NCBI RefSeq assembly: GCF_000421845.1
Contig: NZ_ATXU01000004.1
Coordinates: 62,001 to 126,000 of the forward strand
Length of the DNA stretch: 64,000 nt
DNA from: Leucobacter chironomi DSM 19883
GTDB lineage: Bacteria; Actinomycetota; Actinomycetes; Actinomycetales; Microbacteriaceae
Direction of reading: 5' to 3'
Shown: one piece after another, positions 38,265 through 48,924 of the stretch
Numbering within the stretch: position 1 is the first letter of the stretch
How the letters are laid out: each line of letters starts with the position of its first letter
Notes under the pieces: model-generated
The model's input: only the letters and a program-made list of their open reading frames with translations
Told to the model about the DNA's origin: nothing
The model's database searches: none
Program-made: the position numbers and the translations under genes

Positions 38265-40156
38265 AGATCCCGCAGATGATCCGTTCGGAGTTCTCGCGGC
38301 TGTGGGCGACGCCCATGGCGCGCATCGCGTTCGTGGCGCTCATGTGCGTGCCGCTGCTCTACGGCGGCCTGTACCTGTGGGCGAATCAGGATCCCTACGC
38401 GAAGCTCGATCAGGTGCCCGTGGCGCTGGTGGTGGCCGATTCGGGTGTGCAGCAGGGCGATGCGCGGCGCACGATCGGCGAGGAGGTCGCCCGCAACCTC
38501 ATCGACGACGGCAGCTTCGACTGGCATCGAGTGTCGGCGCGCGAGGCGGAGCGCGGGGTGGAGGACGGCGCTTACGACTTCTCGGTGACCATCCCGGCTG
38601 ATTTCAGCGAGGCGCTCGGCTCGTCGAGCGGCGACGATCCGCATCGCGCCGAGGTGATCCTCACGACGAACGATGCCAACAGCTATCTGGCTTCCACGAT
38701 CGGCGAGCAGGCGGTGAAGCAGATCCGTCAGCAGGTGGTGCGGTCGGTGAACCAGGAGGCGGCGCGGTCGATGCTCGACGGCATGGCCGAGATCCGCGTC
38801 TCGCTCGTCGAGGCTCGCGACGGCGCTGCGCAGCTCGCCGACGGGGCCGTCACCGCGAAGGATGGTGCGCACCGGCTCGCGGCCGGCGCGCAGCAGGCTC
38901 ACGCGGGTTCGTCCGAGCTCTCGGGCGGGCTCGGTGCGCTGCGCGATGCCACCGCGCAGCTGCCGGCGCAGAGCGCGCAGCTCGCGAGCGGGGCCGCGCA
39001 GGTGGCCGACGGCAATGCGCAGGTGGCGCAGCTCGGTCGTGAGGTCGCGGGGGCCAGCGGTCAGGCGGTCGGCAGGCTCGCCGCCGACCGTGATGCGATT
39101 CTGGCGGATCTCGCCGCGGCCGGCGTCGATCCCGCCGTGGTGGCGGCGGTCGAGCAGCGGCTGAACGGCGTGGGGGCAGTGCTCGGCGAGGCGAACGACC
39201 GTGTGCAGGGTGCGAGTGCTCAGCTCGACGTGCTGGCCTCCGGGGCTCGGCAGGTGGCGGACGGATCGCGCGCGCTCGCCGATGCGAGTCCGCAGCTCGC
39301 CTCGGGGATCGCCTCGGCGGCGGACGGCGCCGCGCAGCTCGACAGCGGTCTCGGGGAGCTGGAGGCCGGCGCTCAGGCCCTCGACGGGGGGCTCGGATCG
39401 CTCGTGGACGGCACCGCGCAGCTGCGCGACGGACTCGCGCAGGGCGTGGAGCGGATTCCCGACAGCAGCGAGGCGCTGCGCGGTCGGCAGGCGGCGAACA
39501 TCGCGGATCCCGTCGACGTGCGCACCACGAAGGTGACCTCCGCGGGCACCTACGGCGCGGGTCTCGCCCCGTTCTTCGTGAGTCTCGCGGCGTGGATCGG
39601 CATCTACGCGCTCTTCCTGATCCTGAAACCGGTCTCGCGGCGCGCGGTCACCGCGCTCCACGCGCCTGTGCGGGTGGCGATCGCGGGGTGGGCGACGCCT
39701 GCGATGCTCGGCGCGGTGCAGATGCTCGCGCTGTTCGGGATCGTGGCGGGGTCGCTCGGTTTCGAGGTGACGCACCCCTTGCCCGCGTACGGGCTCATGG
39801 CGCTCGCGTCGGCGACCTTCGCCGCCATCATTCTCGCGCTCAACGTGTGGCTCGGCAGCGTCGGCCAGTTCCTCGGGCTCGTGCTGATGGTGCTGCAGCT
39901 CGTGACCGCGGGCGGCACCTTCCCGTGGCAGACGCTTCCGGCTCCGCTCGCGGCGCTGCACCACTACCTGCCGATGTCGTTCGCGGTCGACGGGCTGCGG
40001 CAGCTGATGTACGGCGGCGATCTCGGGCATGCGGGGGCCGATGCGGTGAAGCTGGCGCTGTTCCTCGTCGTGGCGGTGCTCCTGGCGGCGCTCGGCGTGG
40101 CGCGCATGATGCGATCGCGCACCCTGCGCGATCTGCAGCCGAGCCTCATCGGCTAG
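38261..40156 (+). CDS. YhgE/Pip-domain membrane protein
   Basis: 631 residues. An N-terminal helix (about 18-38), a long outside region (40-430) with many QLADGA/AAQVADG-type heptad-like repeats predicted to be extended coiled coil, and five C-terminal helices (430-620) form the YhgE/Pip layout. It is related to phage infection protein Pip and the EsaA/YueB components near type VII secretion; many members sit beside ABC-like ATPases. Here the ATPase is degenerate. No ESX genes are in this window. GTG start with GGAGG at 38249-38253. Confidence 0.88.
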   Translation: MKIPQMIRSEFSRLWATPMARIAFVALMCVPLLYGGLYLWANQDPYAKLDQVPVALVVADSGVQQGDARRTIGEEVARNLIDDGSFDWHRVSAREAERGVEDGAYDFSVTIPADFSEALGSSSGDDPHRAEVILTTNDANSYLASTIGEQAVKQIRQQVVRSVNQEAARSMLDGMAEIRVSLVEARDGAAQLADGAVTAKDGAHRLAAGAQQAHAGSSELSGGLGALRDATAQLPAQSAQLASGAAQVADGNAQVAQLGREVAGASGQAVGRLAADRDAILADLAAAGVDPAVVAAVEQRLNGVGAVLGEANDRVQGASAQLDVLASGARQVADGSRALADASPQLASGIASAADGAAQLDSGLGELEAGAQALDGGLGSLVDGTAQLRDGLAQGVERIPDSSEALRGRQAANIADPVDVRTTKVTSAGTYGAGLAPFFVSLAAWIGIYALFLILKPVSRRAVTALHAPVRVAIAGWATPAMLGAVQMLALFGIVAGSLGFEVTHPLPAYGLMALASATFAAIILALNVWLGSVGQFLGLVLMVLQLVTAGGTFPWQTLPAPLAALHHYLPMSFAVDGLRQLMYGGDLGHAGADAVKLALFLVVAVLLAALGVARMMRSRTLRDLQPSLIG

Positions 40157-40174
40157 GCCGACCGCTCCGGTTTT

Positions 40175-40235
40175 CGTATACACAAATGCGCAGTTCTCCG
40201 GGAAGTATTGCAAGAATACCTCCTTTGTGTATACG
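40175..40235. promoter_or_regulatory. Nested palindromic operator upstream of the GntR-prp operon
   Basis: Perfect 12-bp arms CGTATACACAAA (40175-40186) and TTTGTGTATACG (40224-40235) flank 37 bp that themselves hold GTATT-GCAAG-AATAC (40205-40219). Each arm contains the self-complementary GTATAC. The right arm overlaps the -10 hexamer TACGCT (40232-40237) of the GntR gene. Layout fits two GntR-type sites able to loop or bind cooperatively and autorepress. Confidence 0.75.
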
Positions 40236-40243
40236 CTGATGAG

Positions 40244-40912
40244 GTGAGTGAGCAGCCGATCCGCGCGAGCGACCGGGCCTATGCGGCCCTGCTGGAGGAG
40301 ATCCAGAGCGGCGCACTGCCCCCGGGCACCGTGATCGGCGAGGTCGAGCAGGCCGAGCGCGTCGGCGTGAGCCGCACGCCGATGCGCGAGGCGATCGGCC
40401 GTCTCTCGGCAGAGGGGCTCGTGCGACAGCAATCGCCCCGGGTGCTCGTCGTCTCCGGATTCGACGCCGCCGACATCCGGGCGCTCTTCGAGGCGCGCCG
40501 CGCCCTCGAAGAGACCGCGGCGCGGCTCGCCGCCCAGCGCGGAGACCGCTCCGCCTTCGCCGTGCTCGCCGCCGCCTTCGGCCGCGCCCACCCCGAGACG
40601 GGAGAGCTCGCCGCCGACGACTACTACGCCCTCATCGCCCGCTTCGACGCGGAGCTCGACGCCGCCGTCGACAACGCGTACCTCGTCAGCGCGCTGCGCA
40701 CGATCCGCACCCACCTCGCCCGTGCGCGCCGCCTCGCCCGCGACAACCGCGACCGCCTCGCCGCATCGGTCTCCGAGCACGCCCTCATCGCCGAAGCGAT
40801 ATCCCGCGGCGACGCCGAGCTCGCCGCGCACGCCACCCACGTGCACCTGCACCACGCCCTCAGCTCGATCCTGCACTCGATCGATCCGCCGTCCCCGGAA
40901 GGAACGCCATGA
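40244..40912 (+). CDS. GntR/FCD-family regulator of the methylcitrate operon
   Basis: 222 residues from GTG. The winged helix ([40 protein letters not shown]) is followed by an all-helical FCD ligand domain (residues about 75-215) with [13 protein letters not shown] and a late [12 protein letters not shown] regulators bind small organic acids, so methylcitrate or a related acid is the natural effector (inference). GTG 40244 is 6 nt after TACGCT; an ATG 12 codons upstream lies before this promoter and is less likely. Its stop overlaps prpD by 4 bp. Confidence 0.88.
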   Translation: MSEQPIRASDRAYAALLEEIQSGALPPGTVIGEVEQAERVGVSRTPMREAIGRLSAEGLVRQQSPRVLVVSGFDAADIRALFEARRALEETAARLAAQRGDRSAFAVLAAAFGRAHPETGELAADDYYALIARFDAELDAAVDNAYLVSALRTIRTHLARARRLARDNRDRLAASVSEHALIAEAISRGDAELAAHATHVHLHHALSSILHSIDPPSPEGTP

Positions 40913-42447
40913 CCGTCACCCATCACGTCCGCGTCTACAAGAGCGAGGAAGAGCTGCCCCGCGAACAGCAGCTCGCCTGGAAGATCGCCGAGGTCGCCGC
41001 CGACCCCGTGGAAGTCGAGCCCGAGGTCGTCGACATGATCGTCAACCGCATCATCGACAACGCCTCCGTCGCTGCCGCGTCGCTCACGCGCGCACCGATC
41101 GTCGCGGCGCGCGCCCAGGCGCTCTCGCACCCCGTCTCGACCGGGGGAACCGGGGCTGCGATCTTCGGCCTGCCCATGACCGGAGCGGCCGCCGAGCTCA
41201 CGAGCCCCGAGTGGGCCGCCTGGGCGAACGGCGTGGCCGTGCGCGAACTCGACTACCACGACACCTTCCTCGCCGCGGAGTACTCCCACCCCGGCGACAA
41301 CATCCCGCCGATCCTCGCCGTGGCGCAGCACGTCGGCGCGGACGGCGCGGCGCTGGTCCGCGGCATCGCGACCGGCTACGAGATTCAGATGGACCTCGTG
41401 CGCGCGATCTGCCTCCACAAGCACAAGATCGACCACGTCGCCCACCTCGGCCCCTCGGCCGCGGCGGGCATCGGCACCCTGCTCGGCCTCGACGCCGCGA
41501 CCATCGCGCAGGCCGTCGCCCAGGGCCTGCACACCACGACCGCCACGCGCCAGAGCCGCAAGGGCGAGATCTCCACCTGGAAGGCCCACGCTCCCGCCTT
41601 CGCCGGCAAGATGGCGGTCGAGGCGGTCGACCGCGCCATGCGCGGCCAGACCTCGCCGAACCCCATCTACGAGGGTGAAGACGGCGTCATCGCGTGGATG
41701 CTCGACGGCCCGGATGCCTCCTACGAGGTGCCGCTGCCGGCCGCGGGCGAGCCGAAGCGCGCGATCCTCGACAGCTACACCAAGGAGCACTCCGCCGAGT
41801 ACCAGGCGCAGGCCTGGATCGACCTCGCCCGCAAGCTGCACCATGAGCGCCCCGAGCTCGCCGACCCGGCGAACGTCACCGCCATCGTGCTGCACACGAG
41901 CCACCACACGCACTACGTCATCGGATCCGGCGCGAACGACCCGCAGAAGTACGACCCGCAGGCCTCCCGGGAGACCCTCGACCACTCGATCCCGTACATC
42001 TTCGCCGTCGCGCTGCAGGACGGCGGCTGGCACCACGTCGACTCCTACACCCCCGAGCGGGCAGGCCGCCCCGACACCGTCGAGCTGTGGCACAAGGTCA
42101 CCACGGCCGAAGACGCCGAGTGGACGCGCCGCTACCACTCGGAGGATCCGGACGAGAAGTCGTTCGGCGGTCGCGTCGAGATCGAGCTCGCCGACGGCAC
42201 CAGGGTCGTCGACGAGATCGCCGTCGCCGACGCCCACCCGCTGGGCGCGCGCCCCTTCGCCCGCGAGCAGTACGTCGCGAAGTTCCGCCTGCTCGCCGAA
42301 CCGGTGCTCGACACCGCCGAGATCGACCGCTTCCTCGACCTCGTGCAGCGCCTGCCCGAGCTCACCGCCGCCGAGGTGCGCGAGCTGAACATCATCGCGC
42401 GAACCGGCGTGATCGATCTCGCCGCCGCACCGAAGGGGCTGTTCTGA
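40909..42447 (+). CDS. prpD: 2-Methylcitrate dehydratase PrpD (MmgE/PrpD family)
   Basis: 512 residues. MmgE/PrpD sequence throughout: [67 protein letters not shown] and [14 protein letters not shown]. It dehydrates 2-methylcitrate on the way to 2-methylisocitrate in propionyl-CoA breakdown. The ATG overlaps the regulator stop; prpB starts on its stop codon. Confidence 0.95.
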   Translation: MTVTHHVRVYKSEEELPREQQLAWKIAEVAADPVEVEPEVVDMIVNRIIDNASVAAASLTRAPIVAARAQALSHPVSTGGTGAAIFGLPMTGAAAELTSPEWAAWANGVAVRELDYHDTFLAAEYSHPGDNIPPILAVAQHVGADGAALVRGIATGYEIQMDLVRAICLHKHKIDHVAHLGPSAAAGIGTLLGLDAATIAQAVAQGLHTTTATRQSRKGEISTWKAHAPAFAGKMAVEAVDRAMRGQTSPNPIYEGEDGVIAWMLDGPDASYEVPLPAAGEPKRAILDSYTKEHSAEYQAQAWIDLARKLHHERPELADPANVTAIVLHTSHHTHYVIGSGANDPQKYDPQASRETLDHSIPYIFAVALQDGGWHHVDSYTPERAGRPDTVELWHKVTTAEDAEWTRRYHSEDPDEKSFGGRVEIELADGTRVVDEIAVADAHPLGARPFAREQYVAKFRLLAEPVLDTAEIDRFLDLVQRLPELTAAEVRELNIIARTGVIDLAAAPKGLF

Positions 42448-43346
42448 TGCTGTACGCCACCACCACCCCTGCCGAGAAGCGCTATCACTTCCGGGAGCGG
42501 CTCGCCAGCGGCGAACTGCTGCGCTTCCCCGGCGCCTTCAACCCGCTCTCGGCTCGCCTCATCGAGCGCAAGGGCTTCGACGGCGTCTACATCTCGGGCG
42601 CCGTGCTCTCCGCCGATCTCGGGCTGCCCGACATCGGCCTCACCACGCTCACCGAGGTCGCCGGGCGCTCGCAGCAGATCGCCCGCATGACCGAACTGCC
42701 CGCGATCGTCGACGCCGACACCGGCTTCGGCGAGCCCATGAACGTGGCGCGCACGATCCAGACCCTCGAAGACGCCGGGCTCGCCGGCACCCACATCGAG
42801 GATCAGGTCAACCCGAAGCGCTGCGGCCACCTCGACAACAAGTCGGTGGTGGACGAGGCCACCGCGACGAAGCGCATCCGCGCAGCCGTCGACGCGCGCC
42901 GCGATCCGAACTTCCTCATCATGGCGCGCACCGACATCCGCGCCGCCGAGGGGCTCGCCGCGGCGGTCGACCGGGCGAAGGCCCTCGTCGACGCCGGCGC
43001 CGACGCCATCTTCCCCGAGGCGATGCGCACCCTGGAAGAGTTCGAGGCGATGCGGAAGGCGCTCGACGTGCCGATCCTCGCGAACATGACCGAGTTCGGC
43101 AAGAGCGAGCTGTTCTCCTCGCAGCAGCTCGCCGATATCGGCGTGAACATCGTGATCTGGCCGGTGTCGATGCTGCGGATCGCGATGGGCGCGACCGGCC
43201 GGGCGCTCGACACGCTGAACCAGGAGGGGCGCCTCACCTCGAAACTCGACGAGATGCAGCACCGGGCCGAGCTGTACGAGCTCATCGACTACGAGGGCTA
43301 CAACCACTTCGACACCAGCGTCTTCAACTTCACGGTCGAGCGCTAG
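42447..43346 (+). CDS. prpB: 2-Methylisocitrate lyase PrpB
   Basis: 299 residues. The isocitrate-lyase-superfamily active-site motif is EDQVNPKRCGHLDNK (KKCGH type with Cys nucleophile/acid), with the metal-binding DADTGFGEPMNVART. It cleaves 2-methylisocitrate to pyruvate and succinate. The shorter PrpB form, not isocitrate lyase. ATG shares one base with the prpD stop. Confidence 0.96.
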   Translation: MLYATTTPAEKRYHFRERLASGELLRFPGAFNPLSARLIERKGFDGVYISGAVLSADLGLPDIGLTTLTEVAGRSQQIARMTELPAIVDADTGFGEPMNVARTIQTLEDAGLAGTHIEDQVNPKRCGHLDNKSVVDEATATKRIRAAVDARRDPNFLIMARTDIRAAEGLAAAVDRAKALVDAGADAIFPEAMRTLEEFEAMRKALDVPILANMTEFGKSELFSSQQLADIGVNIVIWPVSMLRIAMGATGRALDTLNQEGRLTSKLDEMQHRAELYELIDYEGYNHFDTSVFNFTVER

Positions 43347-43392
43347 CGCCAGGCGCATCACTTCGCAGCAGAGCACGAGCAAAGGAGCCATC

Positions 43393-44580
43393 ATGACCGA
43401 TCCCGACATCAGGAAGGGCCTCGCGGGTGTCGTAGCCGACGTCACCGCCGTCTCGAAGGTGAACCCGGAGACGAACAGCCTGCTGTACCGCGGCTACCCG
43501 GTGCAGGAGCTCGCCGCGACCCAGCCCTTCGAGGCCGTCGCCTACCTGCTCTGGAACGGCGAGCTGCCGACCGCGCCTCAGCTGGCCGAGCTCCGGACGC
43601 TCGAGCGCGAGCACCGGGCCCTCCCCGGCGACGTGCGGGCGGCCATCGATCTGCTGCCGCTGGAAGCTCACCCGATGGACGAGGTGCGCACGGCGGTGAG
43701 CGTGATCGGCGCTCTCGACACGGCCGGCTCCGGCTCGGTGCTCGACGCCTCGGGCAGCCCCGCACAGAACCTCGACCGCTCGATCCGGCTCTACGCGGTG
43801 CTGCCCGCGATCGTCGCCTACGGCCAGCGCCGCCGCCGCGGACAGGGAGTCGTGGAGCCCCGGGACGATCTCGACTATGCCGCGAACTTCCTCTGGATGA
43901 CCTTCGGAGAGGATCCCCACGAGGCGGTGGTCGACGCCTTCAACCGCTCGATGGTGCTGTACGCCGAGCACTCCTTCAACGCGTCGACCTTCACCGCCCG
44001 GGTGGTCACCTCGACGCTTTCCGACCTCTACTCCGCGGTCGTGGCCGCCATCGGCGCCCTCAAGGGGCCCCTGCACGGCGGCGCGAACGAGGCCGTGCTG
44101 CACATCATGGACGAGATCGGCGACGCCGCGAACGTGGTGCCGTGGCTCGACCGTGCGCTCGCCGAGAAGCGCAAGATCATGGGCTTCGGGCACCGGGTCT
44201 ACAAGAAGGGCGACTCGCGCGTCCCCACGATGAAGGCGGCGCTCGACACGCTCGTCGAGCACTACGACCGCGCCGACGTGGCCGAGCTCTACGAGGCGCT
44301 CGAACGGGAGTTCGTATCGCGCAAGGGGATCTACCCCAATCTGGACTACCCCTCGGGCCCCGCCTACAACCTCATCGGCTTCGACACGCTCACCTTCACG
44401 CCGCTCTTCATCGCGTCGCGCGTCACCGGCTGGACGGCGCACATCATGGAGCAGGCGGCCTCGAACGCGCTGATCCGCCCCCTCTCCGCCTACAACGGAC
44501 CCGAGGAGCGTCACATCGCGGGATACGTGCCGACCGACGAGGAGCTCGCGGCGGCGGAGCGTGCCGCCGAAGCCGGCTGA
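43393..44580 (+). CDS. prpC: 2-Methylcitrate synthase PrpC
   Basis: 395 residues, citrate synthase fold. [19 protein letters not shown] and [21 protein letters not shown] hold the catalytic His residues; [20 protein letters not shown] is near the C-terminus. Placement after prpD-prpB and a separate gltA at 57.5 kb support 2-methylcitrate synthase (propionyl-CoA plus oxaloacetate). AAAGGAG precedes ATG 43393. Confidence 0.93.
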   Translation: MTDPDIRKGLAGVVADVTAVSKVNPETNSLLYRGYPVQELAATQPFEAVAYLLWNGELPTAPQLAELRTLEREHRALPGDVRAAIDLLPLEAHPMDEVRTAVSVIGALDTAGSGSVLDASGSPAQNLDRSIRLYAVLPAIVAYGQRRRRGQGVVEPRDDLDYAANFLWMTFGEDPHEAVVDAFNRSMVLYAEHSFNASTFTARVVTSTLSDLYSAVVAAIGALKGPLHGGANEAVLHIMDEIGDAANVVPWLDRALAEKRKIMGFGHRVYKKGDSRVPTMKAALDTLVEHYDRADVAELYEALEREFVSRKGIYPNLDYPSGPAYNLIGFDTLTFTPLFIASRVTGWTAHIMEQAASNALIRPLSAYNGPEERHIAGYVPTDEELAAAERAAEAG

Positions 44581-44651
44581 GCGGCCGCGGTAACGTGGGG
44601 GAGGATCCCGGACGGGATCCGCGACGAGACCAGCCGAGCAAGGGAGCAGCG

Positions 44652-45428
44652 ATGACCGAGTACACGACGATCCGGACTGAGACGCAGGGACGGGTCGCGA
44701 CGATCACCCTGCACCGGCCCGAGGCGCTCAACGCCCTGAACTCGACGCTCGTGCGCGAGCTCATCGAGGCGGCGCTCGCCTTCGACGCCGACCCCGGCAT
44801 CGGCGCGATCGTGATCACCGGATCCGAGAGGGCCTTCGCCGCGGGCGCCGACATCAAGGAGATGGCCGAGCGTGGCTACGCCGACATGTACCTGGGCGGG
44901 CCGTTCCCCGGGTGGGGCGGCTTCGAACGCATGCGCACGCCCGTGATCGCCGCGGTCGCGGGCTTCGCGCTCGGCGGCGGCTGCGAGCTCGCGATGATGT
45001 GCGACATCATCATCGCCGCCCACACCGCGAAGTTCGGCCAGCCCGAGATCAACCTGGGCGTGCTGCCCGGCTTCGGCGGCTCGCAGCGCCTGCCGCGCGC
45101 GATCGGCAAGTACAAGGCCGCCGAGATGGTGCTGACTGGCCGCTTGATGGGCGCCGAGGAGGCGGAGCGCTCGGGGCTCGTGTCGCGCGTGGTGCCCGCC
45201 GACGAACTCCTGGCCGAAGCGGCGCAGACGGCCGAGACGATCGCGTCGAAGTCGCTGCCCGCGGTGTACGCCGCGAAGGAGGCGCTGCAGGTCGCGCAGG
45301 AGACCCCGCTCTCGGAAGGGCTGCGCTTCGAGCGTCAGGCCTTCGCGGCCGCGTTCGCGACCGATGACCAGAAGGAGGGCATGCGCGCCTTCGCCGAGAA
45401 GCGCGCCCCCGAGTTCACGCACCGCTGA
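44652..45428 (+). CDS. Enoyl-CoA hydratase (crotonase family)
   Basis: 258 residues. The oxyanion hole [11 protein letters not shown] and [15 protein letters not shown], and catalytic Glu112 and Glu132 ([19 protein letters not shown]), are spaced as in rat crotonase. It hydrates enoyl-CoA to 3-hydroxyacyl-CoA in beta-oxidation or related amino acid breakdown, sources of propionyl-CoA for the adjacent prp operon. AGGGAG is 7-12 nt upstream of ATG 44652. A 71-bp gap separates it from prpC. Confidence 0.94.
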   Translation: MTEYTTIRTETQGRVATITLHRPEALNALNSTLVRELIEAALAFDADPGIGAIVITGSERAFAAGADIKEMAERGYADMYLGGPFPGWGGFERMRTPVIAAVAGFALGGGCELAMMCDIIIAAHTAKFGQPEINLGVLPGFGGSQRLPRAIGKYKAAEMVLTGRLMGAEEAERSGLVSRVVPADELLAEAAQTAETIASKSLPAVYAAKEALQVAQETPLSEGLRFERQAFAAAFATDDQKEGMRAFAEKRAPEFTHR

Positions 45429-45517
45429 GCTTCGGCCGCGGCGGGCCGGCAGCGCGGGCGGCACCCGACCCGAGCCGCGAGGTGCCAGAATAGACGGGTG
45501 ACGATGGAGGGCGCGAG

Positions 45518-46591
45518 ATGACCTATTCAGTGGCGGTGGCCGGGGCGAGCGGGTACGCCGGAGGCGAGCTGCTGCGCCTGCTCGCCGCGCACCCGGAGTT
45601 CGAGATCCGCACGGTCACGGGGCACTCCACGGCGGGGCGCCCCCTCATCGAGTCCCAGCCGCATCTGCGCTCGCTCTCTCACCTCGTGCTGCAGCCGACC
45701 GAGCCCGCGGTGCTCGACGGCCACGACGTCGTCTTCTTCGCCCTGCCGCACGGCGCATCGGGCGAGCTCACCGCGCAGCTGCGCGATGTGCGCCTCGTGA
45801 TCGACTGCGGTGCCGACCACAGGCTCGTCGACGCCGCCGACTGGGCGGCGTTCTACGGCGGCGAGCACCACGGCGCCTGGGAGTACGGCGTGCCCGAGCT
45901 CATCAAGGCCGAGCTCGCCGCCGACGGCACCCCGATCTGGACGCGGCAGCGCGAATACCTGGCCGGGGCGACGCGGATCGCGGCGCCCGGATGCAACGCG
46001 TCGACTGTCGCGCTCTCGCTCGCCCCCGGCATCGCCGCGGGCGTGATCGACCCTCGCGACATCGTGAGCGTGCTCGCCGTCGGGCCGAGCGGCGCGGGCA
46101 AGGCCGCGAAGACGCACCTGCTGGGGGCCGAGCTCATGGGCACCGCGAACCCCTATGCCGTAGGCGGCACGCACCGGCACATCCCTGAGATCCGGCAGGC
46201 GCTGCGCGGGGCGGGCGCCTCGGTCGAACCCAGCATCAGCTTCACGCCCGTGCTCGTGCCGATGAGCCGCGGCATCCTCGCGACCTCGACCGCTCGGCTC
46301 GTGCCGGGCGTCACCGCGCAGCAGGTTCGCAGCGCCTGGGAAGACGCCTACACCGCCGAGCCCTTCGTGCAGCTGTTGCCCGAGGGCGCGTTCCCGCGCA
46401 CCGCCGACACTCTCGGAGCCAACACCTGCCTGATGGGCCTCGCGATCGACGAGGCCGCGGGCCGCGTGGTGGTGGTGGCCGCCCTCGACAACCTCGCGAA
46501 GGGCACCGCCGGCGCCGCGATCCAGTCGGCGAACATCGCCCTCGGTATCCACGAGACCACCGGCCTGCCGGTGAACGGCGTCGCCCCGTGA
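45518..46591 (+). CDS. argC: N-acetyl-gamma-glutamyl-phosphate reductase ArgC
   Basis: 357 residues. NADP-binding [18 protein letters not shown] and the catalytic Cys159 ([13 protein letters not shown]). It reduces N-acetylglutamyl phosphate to the semialdehyde in arginine synthesis. GGAGGG lies about 8-13 nt before ATG 45518; TAGACG at 45491-45496 is a possible -10. First gene of argC-argJ-argB. Confidence 0.97.
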   Translation: MTYSVAVAGASGYAGGELLRLLAAHPEFEIRTVTGHSTAGRPLIESQPHLRSLSHLVLQPTEPAVLDGHDVVFFALPHGASGELTAQLRDVRLVIDCGADHRLVDAADWAAFYGGEHHGAWEYGVPELIKAELAADGTPIWTRQREYLAGATRIAAPGCNASTVALSLAPGIAAGVIDPRDIVSVLAVGPSGAGKAAKTHLLGAELMGTANPYAVGGTHRHIPEIRQALRGAGASVEPSISFTPVLVPMSRGILATSTARLVPGVTAQQVRSAWEDAYTAEPFVQLLPEGAFPRTADTLGANTCLMGLAIDEAAGRVVVVAALDNLAKGTAGAAIQSANIALGIHETTGLPVNGVAP

Positions 46592-46623
46592 CGGGCGCGC
46601 ACGCAGCAGAAGAAGGAGCAGCA

Positions 46624-47781
46624 GTGAGCGTCACCGCACCCCAGGGCTTCACCTCGGCGGGAATCGCCGTCGGCCTGAAGAGCACCGGCAAGCCCGACCT
46701 CGCCCTCGTCGTCAACGACGGACCCGAGCCGGCCTCCGCCGTCGTGTTCACGAGCAACCGCGCCCAGGCGAATCCCATCCTGTGGAGCCGCAAGGTGGCC
46801 CAGAACGGCCCCGCTCGCGCGATCATCCTCAACTCGGGCGGCGCGAACTGCTTCACCGGCGACTTCGGCTACGAGACGACCAGGCTCACCGCCGAAGCCG
46901 TCGCCGCCGCGATCGGCGACGCCGACGCCGAGCAGATCCTGGTCTGCTCCACCGGCCTCATCGGCACCGGCGACCAGGCCTTCCGCGACAAGATCGTGAG
47001 CAACGTGCCGTCTCTCGCCGCCGCGCTCGCCGCCGACGACACGACCGCGCCCGCCGCGATCCTCACCACCGACTCGGTCGAGAAGACCGCCGTGCACGTG
47101 GGCGAGGGATGGACGATCGGCGCCATGGCGAAGGGCGCGGGCATGCTCGCACCGGGCCTCGCGACCATGCTCGTCGTGATCACCACCGATGCTCTGCTCG
47201 ACGGCGACGCCCTCGACCGGGCGCTGCGCCGCGCCACGGGCGCGAGCTTCGACAGGCTCGACAGCGACGGCTGCATGTCGACGAACGACCAGGTGACGCT
47301 GCTCGCGAGCGGCGCGTCGGGCGTCGTGCCCGACGCTGACGCCTTCGCCGATGCTCTGGCCGCCGTCTGCGACAGCCTCGCCGCGCAGCTGCAGGCAGAC
47401 GCCGAGGGTGCGAGCCACGACATCGACATCGAGGTGCGAGGCGCCGCGAGCGAGGCCGACGCCGTCGAGGTCGGCCGATCCGTCGCCCGCAACAACCTGT
47501 TCAAAGCCGCGATCTTCGGCAACGACCCGAACTGGGGCCGCGTGCTCGCCGCGATCGGCACCACCGAGGCGGCCTTCGACCCGTATCAGGTCGACGTGAG
47601 CTTCAACGGCGTGCGCCTCTGCCACGCGGGCGGCCCTGACCGCCCCGTCGAGGAGTGCGACCTGACGCCCCGCCGCACGCACGTCGAGATCGACCTGTTC
47701 TCCGGCGATCACACCGCCACGATCCGCACCAACGACCTCACGCACGACTACGTGCACGAGAACTCGGCGTACTCCAGTTAG
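46624..47781 (+). CDS. argJ: Glutamate N-acetyltransferase ArgJ
   Basis: 385 residues. An Ntn-type precursor that self-cleaves before Thr181 ([14 protein letters not shown]) into two chains. ArgJ recycles acetyl groups from N-acetylornithine to glutamate. GTG 46624 is chosen because AAGGAG lies at 46613-46618; GTG 46588 upstream has no ribosome site. Confidence 0.96.
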   Translation: MSVTAPQGFTSAGIAVGLKSTGKPDLALVVNDGPEPASAVVFTSNRAQANPILWSRKVAQNGPARAIILNSGGANCFTGDFGYETTRLTAEAVAAAIGDADAEQILVCSTGLIGTGDQAFRDKIVSNVPSLAAALAADDTTAPAAILTTDSVEKTAVHVGEGWTIGAMAKGAGMLAPGLATMLVVITTDALLDGDALDRALRRATGASFDRLDSDGCMSTNDQVTLLASGASGVVPDADAFADALAAVCDSLAAQLQADAEGASHDIDIEVRGAASEADAVEVGRSVARNNLFKAAIFGNDPNWGRVLAAIGTTEAAFDPYQVDVSFNGVRLCHAGGPDRPVEECDLTPRRTHVEIDLFSGDHTATIRTNDLTHDYVHENSAYSS

Positions 47782-47788
47782 GCAGATC

Positions 47789-48691
47789 ATGACCACCACC
47801 ACGAGAACCCTCGACCACGAGCAGGCGGCCGGCAAGGCGCAGGTGCTCATCGAGTCGCTGCCGTGGCTCAAGAAGTTCCGCGGCAGGATCATGGTGATCA
47901 AGTTCGGCGGCAACGCGATGGTCGATGACGCCCTGCTCGCCGCCTTCGCCGAGGACGTGGTGTACCTGCGGCACACGGGGATCCTGCCCGTCGTCGTGCA
48001 CGGAGGCGGTCCGCAGATCAACGCGATGCTGGCGCGGCTCGGCATCGAGAGCGAGTTCAAGGGCGGTTACCGCGTCACCACGCCCGAGACGATGGACGTG
48101 GTGCGCATGGTGCTCACCGGCAAGGTGAACCCCGAGCTCGTCGACGAGATCAACGCGCACGGGCCGCTCGCCGCGGGCACTACGGGGGAGGATGCGGGGC
48201 TCTTCATCGGCCGCCGGCGCCCACCCGTCGAAGTCGACGGCGAGCTGGTCGATCTGGGGCTCGTGGGCGACGTCGTCGACGTGCGCCCGGAGCCGGTGCT
48301 GGCGCTGCTCGAAGCGGGGCTGATCCCGGTGGTGTCGTCGATCGCGCCCGATGTCGATCGCCCGGGCGACTCCCTCAATGTCAACGCCGACGCGGCGGCG
48401 TCTGCGCTCGCGGCGGCGCTCGGCGCCGAGAAGCTGGTGATCCTCACCGATGTGGCGGGCCTCTACGCGAACTGGCCCGACCTCGACTCGCTCGTGTCGA
48501 GCATCTCGGCGAGCGAGCTCGAGACGCTGCTGCCGTCGCTCGAAAGCGGCATGATCCCGAAGATGCGCGCCTGCCTCGACGCCGTGCGCGGCGGGGTGCC
48601 GAAGGCCGCGATCATCGACGGCCGCGAACCGCACTCGGTGCTGCTCGAGATCTTCACGGAGCGCGGCATCGGTACGGAGGTCACTCCCTAG
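47789..48691 (+). CDS. argB: Acetylglutamate kinase ArgB
   Basis: 300 residues. [13 protein letters not shown] and [19 protein letters not shown] form the phosphate-binding loops of the amino acid kinase fold. It phosphorylates N-acetylglutamate and is usually feedback inhibited by arginine. It lies 7 bp after argJ. The usual next genes (argD, argF, argR) do not follow in this window. Confidence 0.97.
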   Translation: MTTTTRTLDHEQAAGKAQVLIESLPWLKKFRGRIMVIKFGGNAMVDDALLAAFAEDVVYLRHTGILPVVVHGGGPQINAMLARLGIESEFKGGYRVTTPETMDVVRMVLTGKVNPELVDEINAHGPLAAGTTGEDAGLFIGRRRPPVEVDGELVDLGLVGDVVDVRPEPVLALLEAGLIPVVSSIAPDVDRPGDSLNVNADAAASALAAALGAEKLVILTDVAGLYANWPDLDSLVSSISASELETLLPSLESGMIPKMRACLDAVRGGVPKAAIIDGREPHSVLLEIFTERGIGTEVTP

Positions 48692-48924
48692 GGCGGGCGG
48701 ATCGGCGCCTCCGGCGCCACGGCTCCGTTCCCGGCGCCACGGGGCGGTCTAGGCCTGGTTCGGGCCCGCCCCCGATCCGCCCCGACCCGCGCCGGATCCA
48801 CCGCACCCCGCACCCCGCAGCCCCCGTCTAGCATCCGTACGCGCCTGCTGGCAAGGCCCTTTCCGCGGCTACGGCTGATGCGTAGCGTGAGCCGTGACAG
48901 GACTGCGGAGATGGAGTGTGTGTC

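Noticed and set aside
40208-40243. Earlier ATG for the GntR gene
   Set aside because: It lies upstream of the -10 hexamer and within the palindrome; the HTH begins after GTG 40244.
46588-46623. argJ start at GTG 46588
   Set aside because: It overlaps argC without a ribosome site, while GTG 46624 has AAGGAG at proper distance and fits family length.
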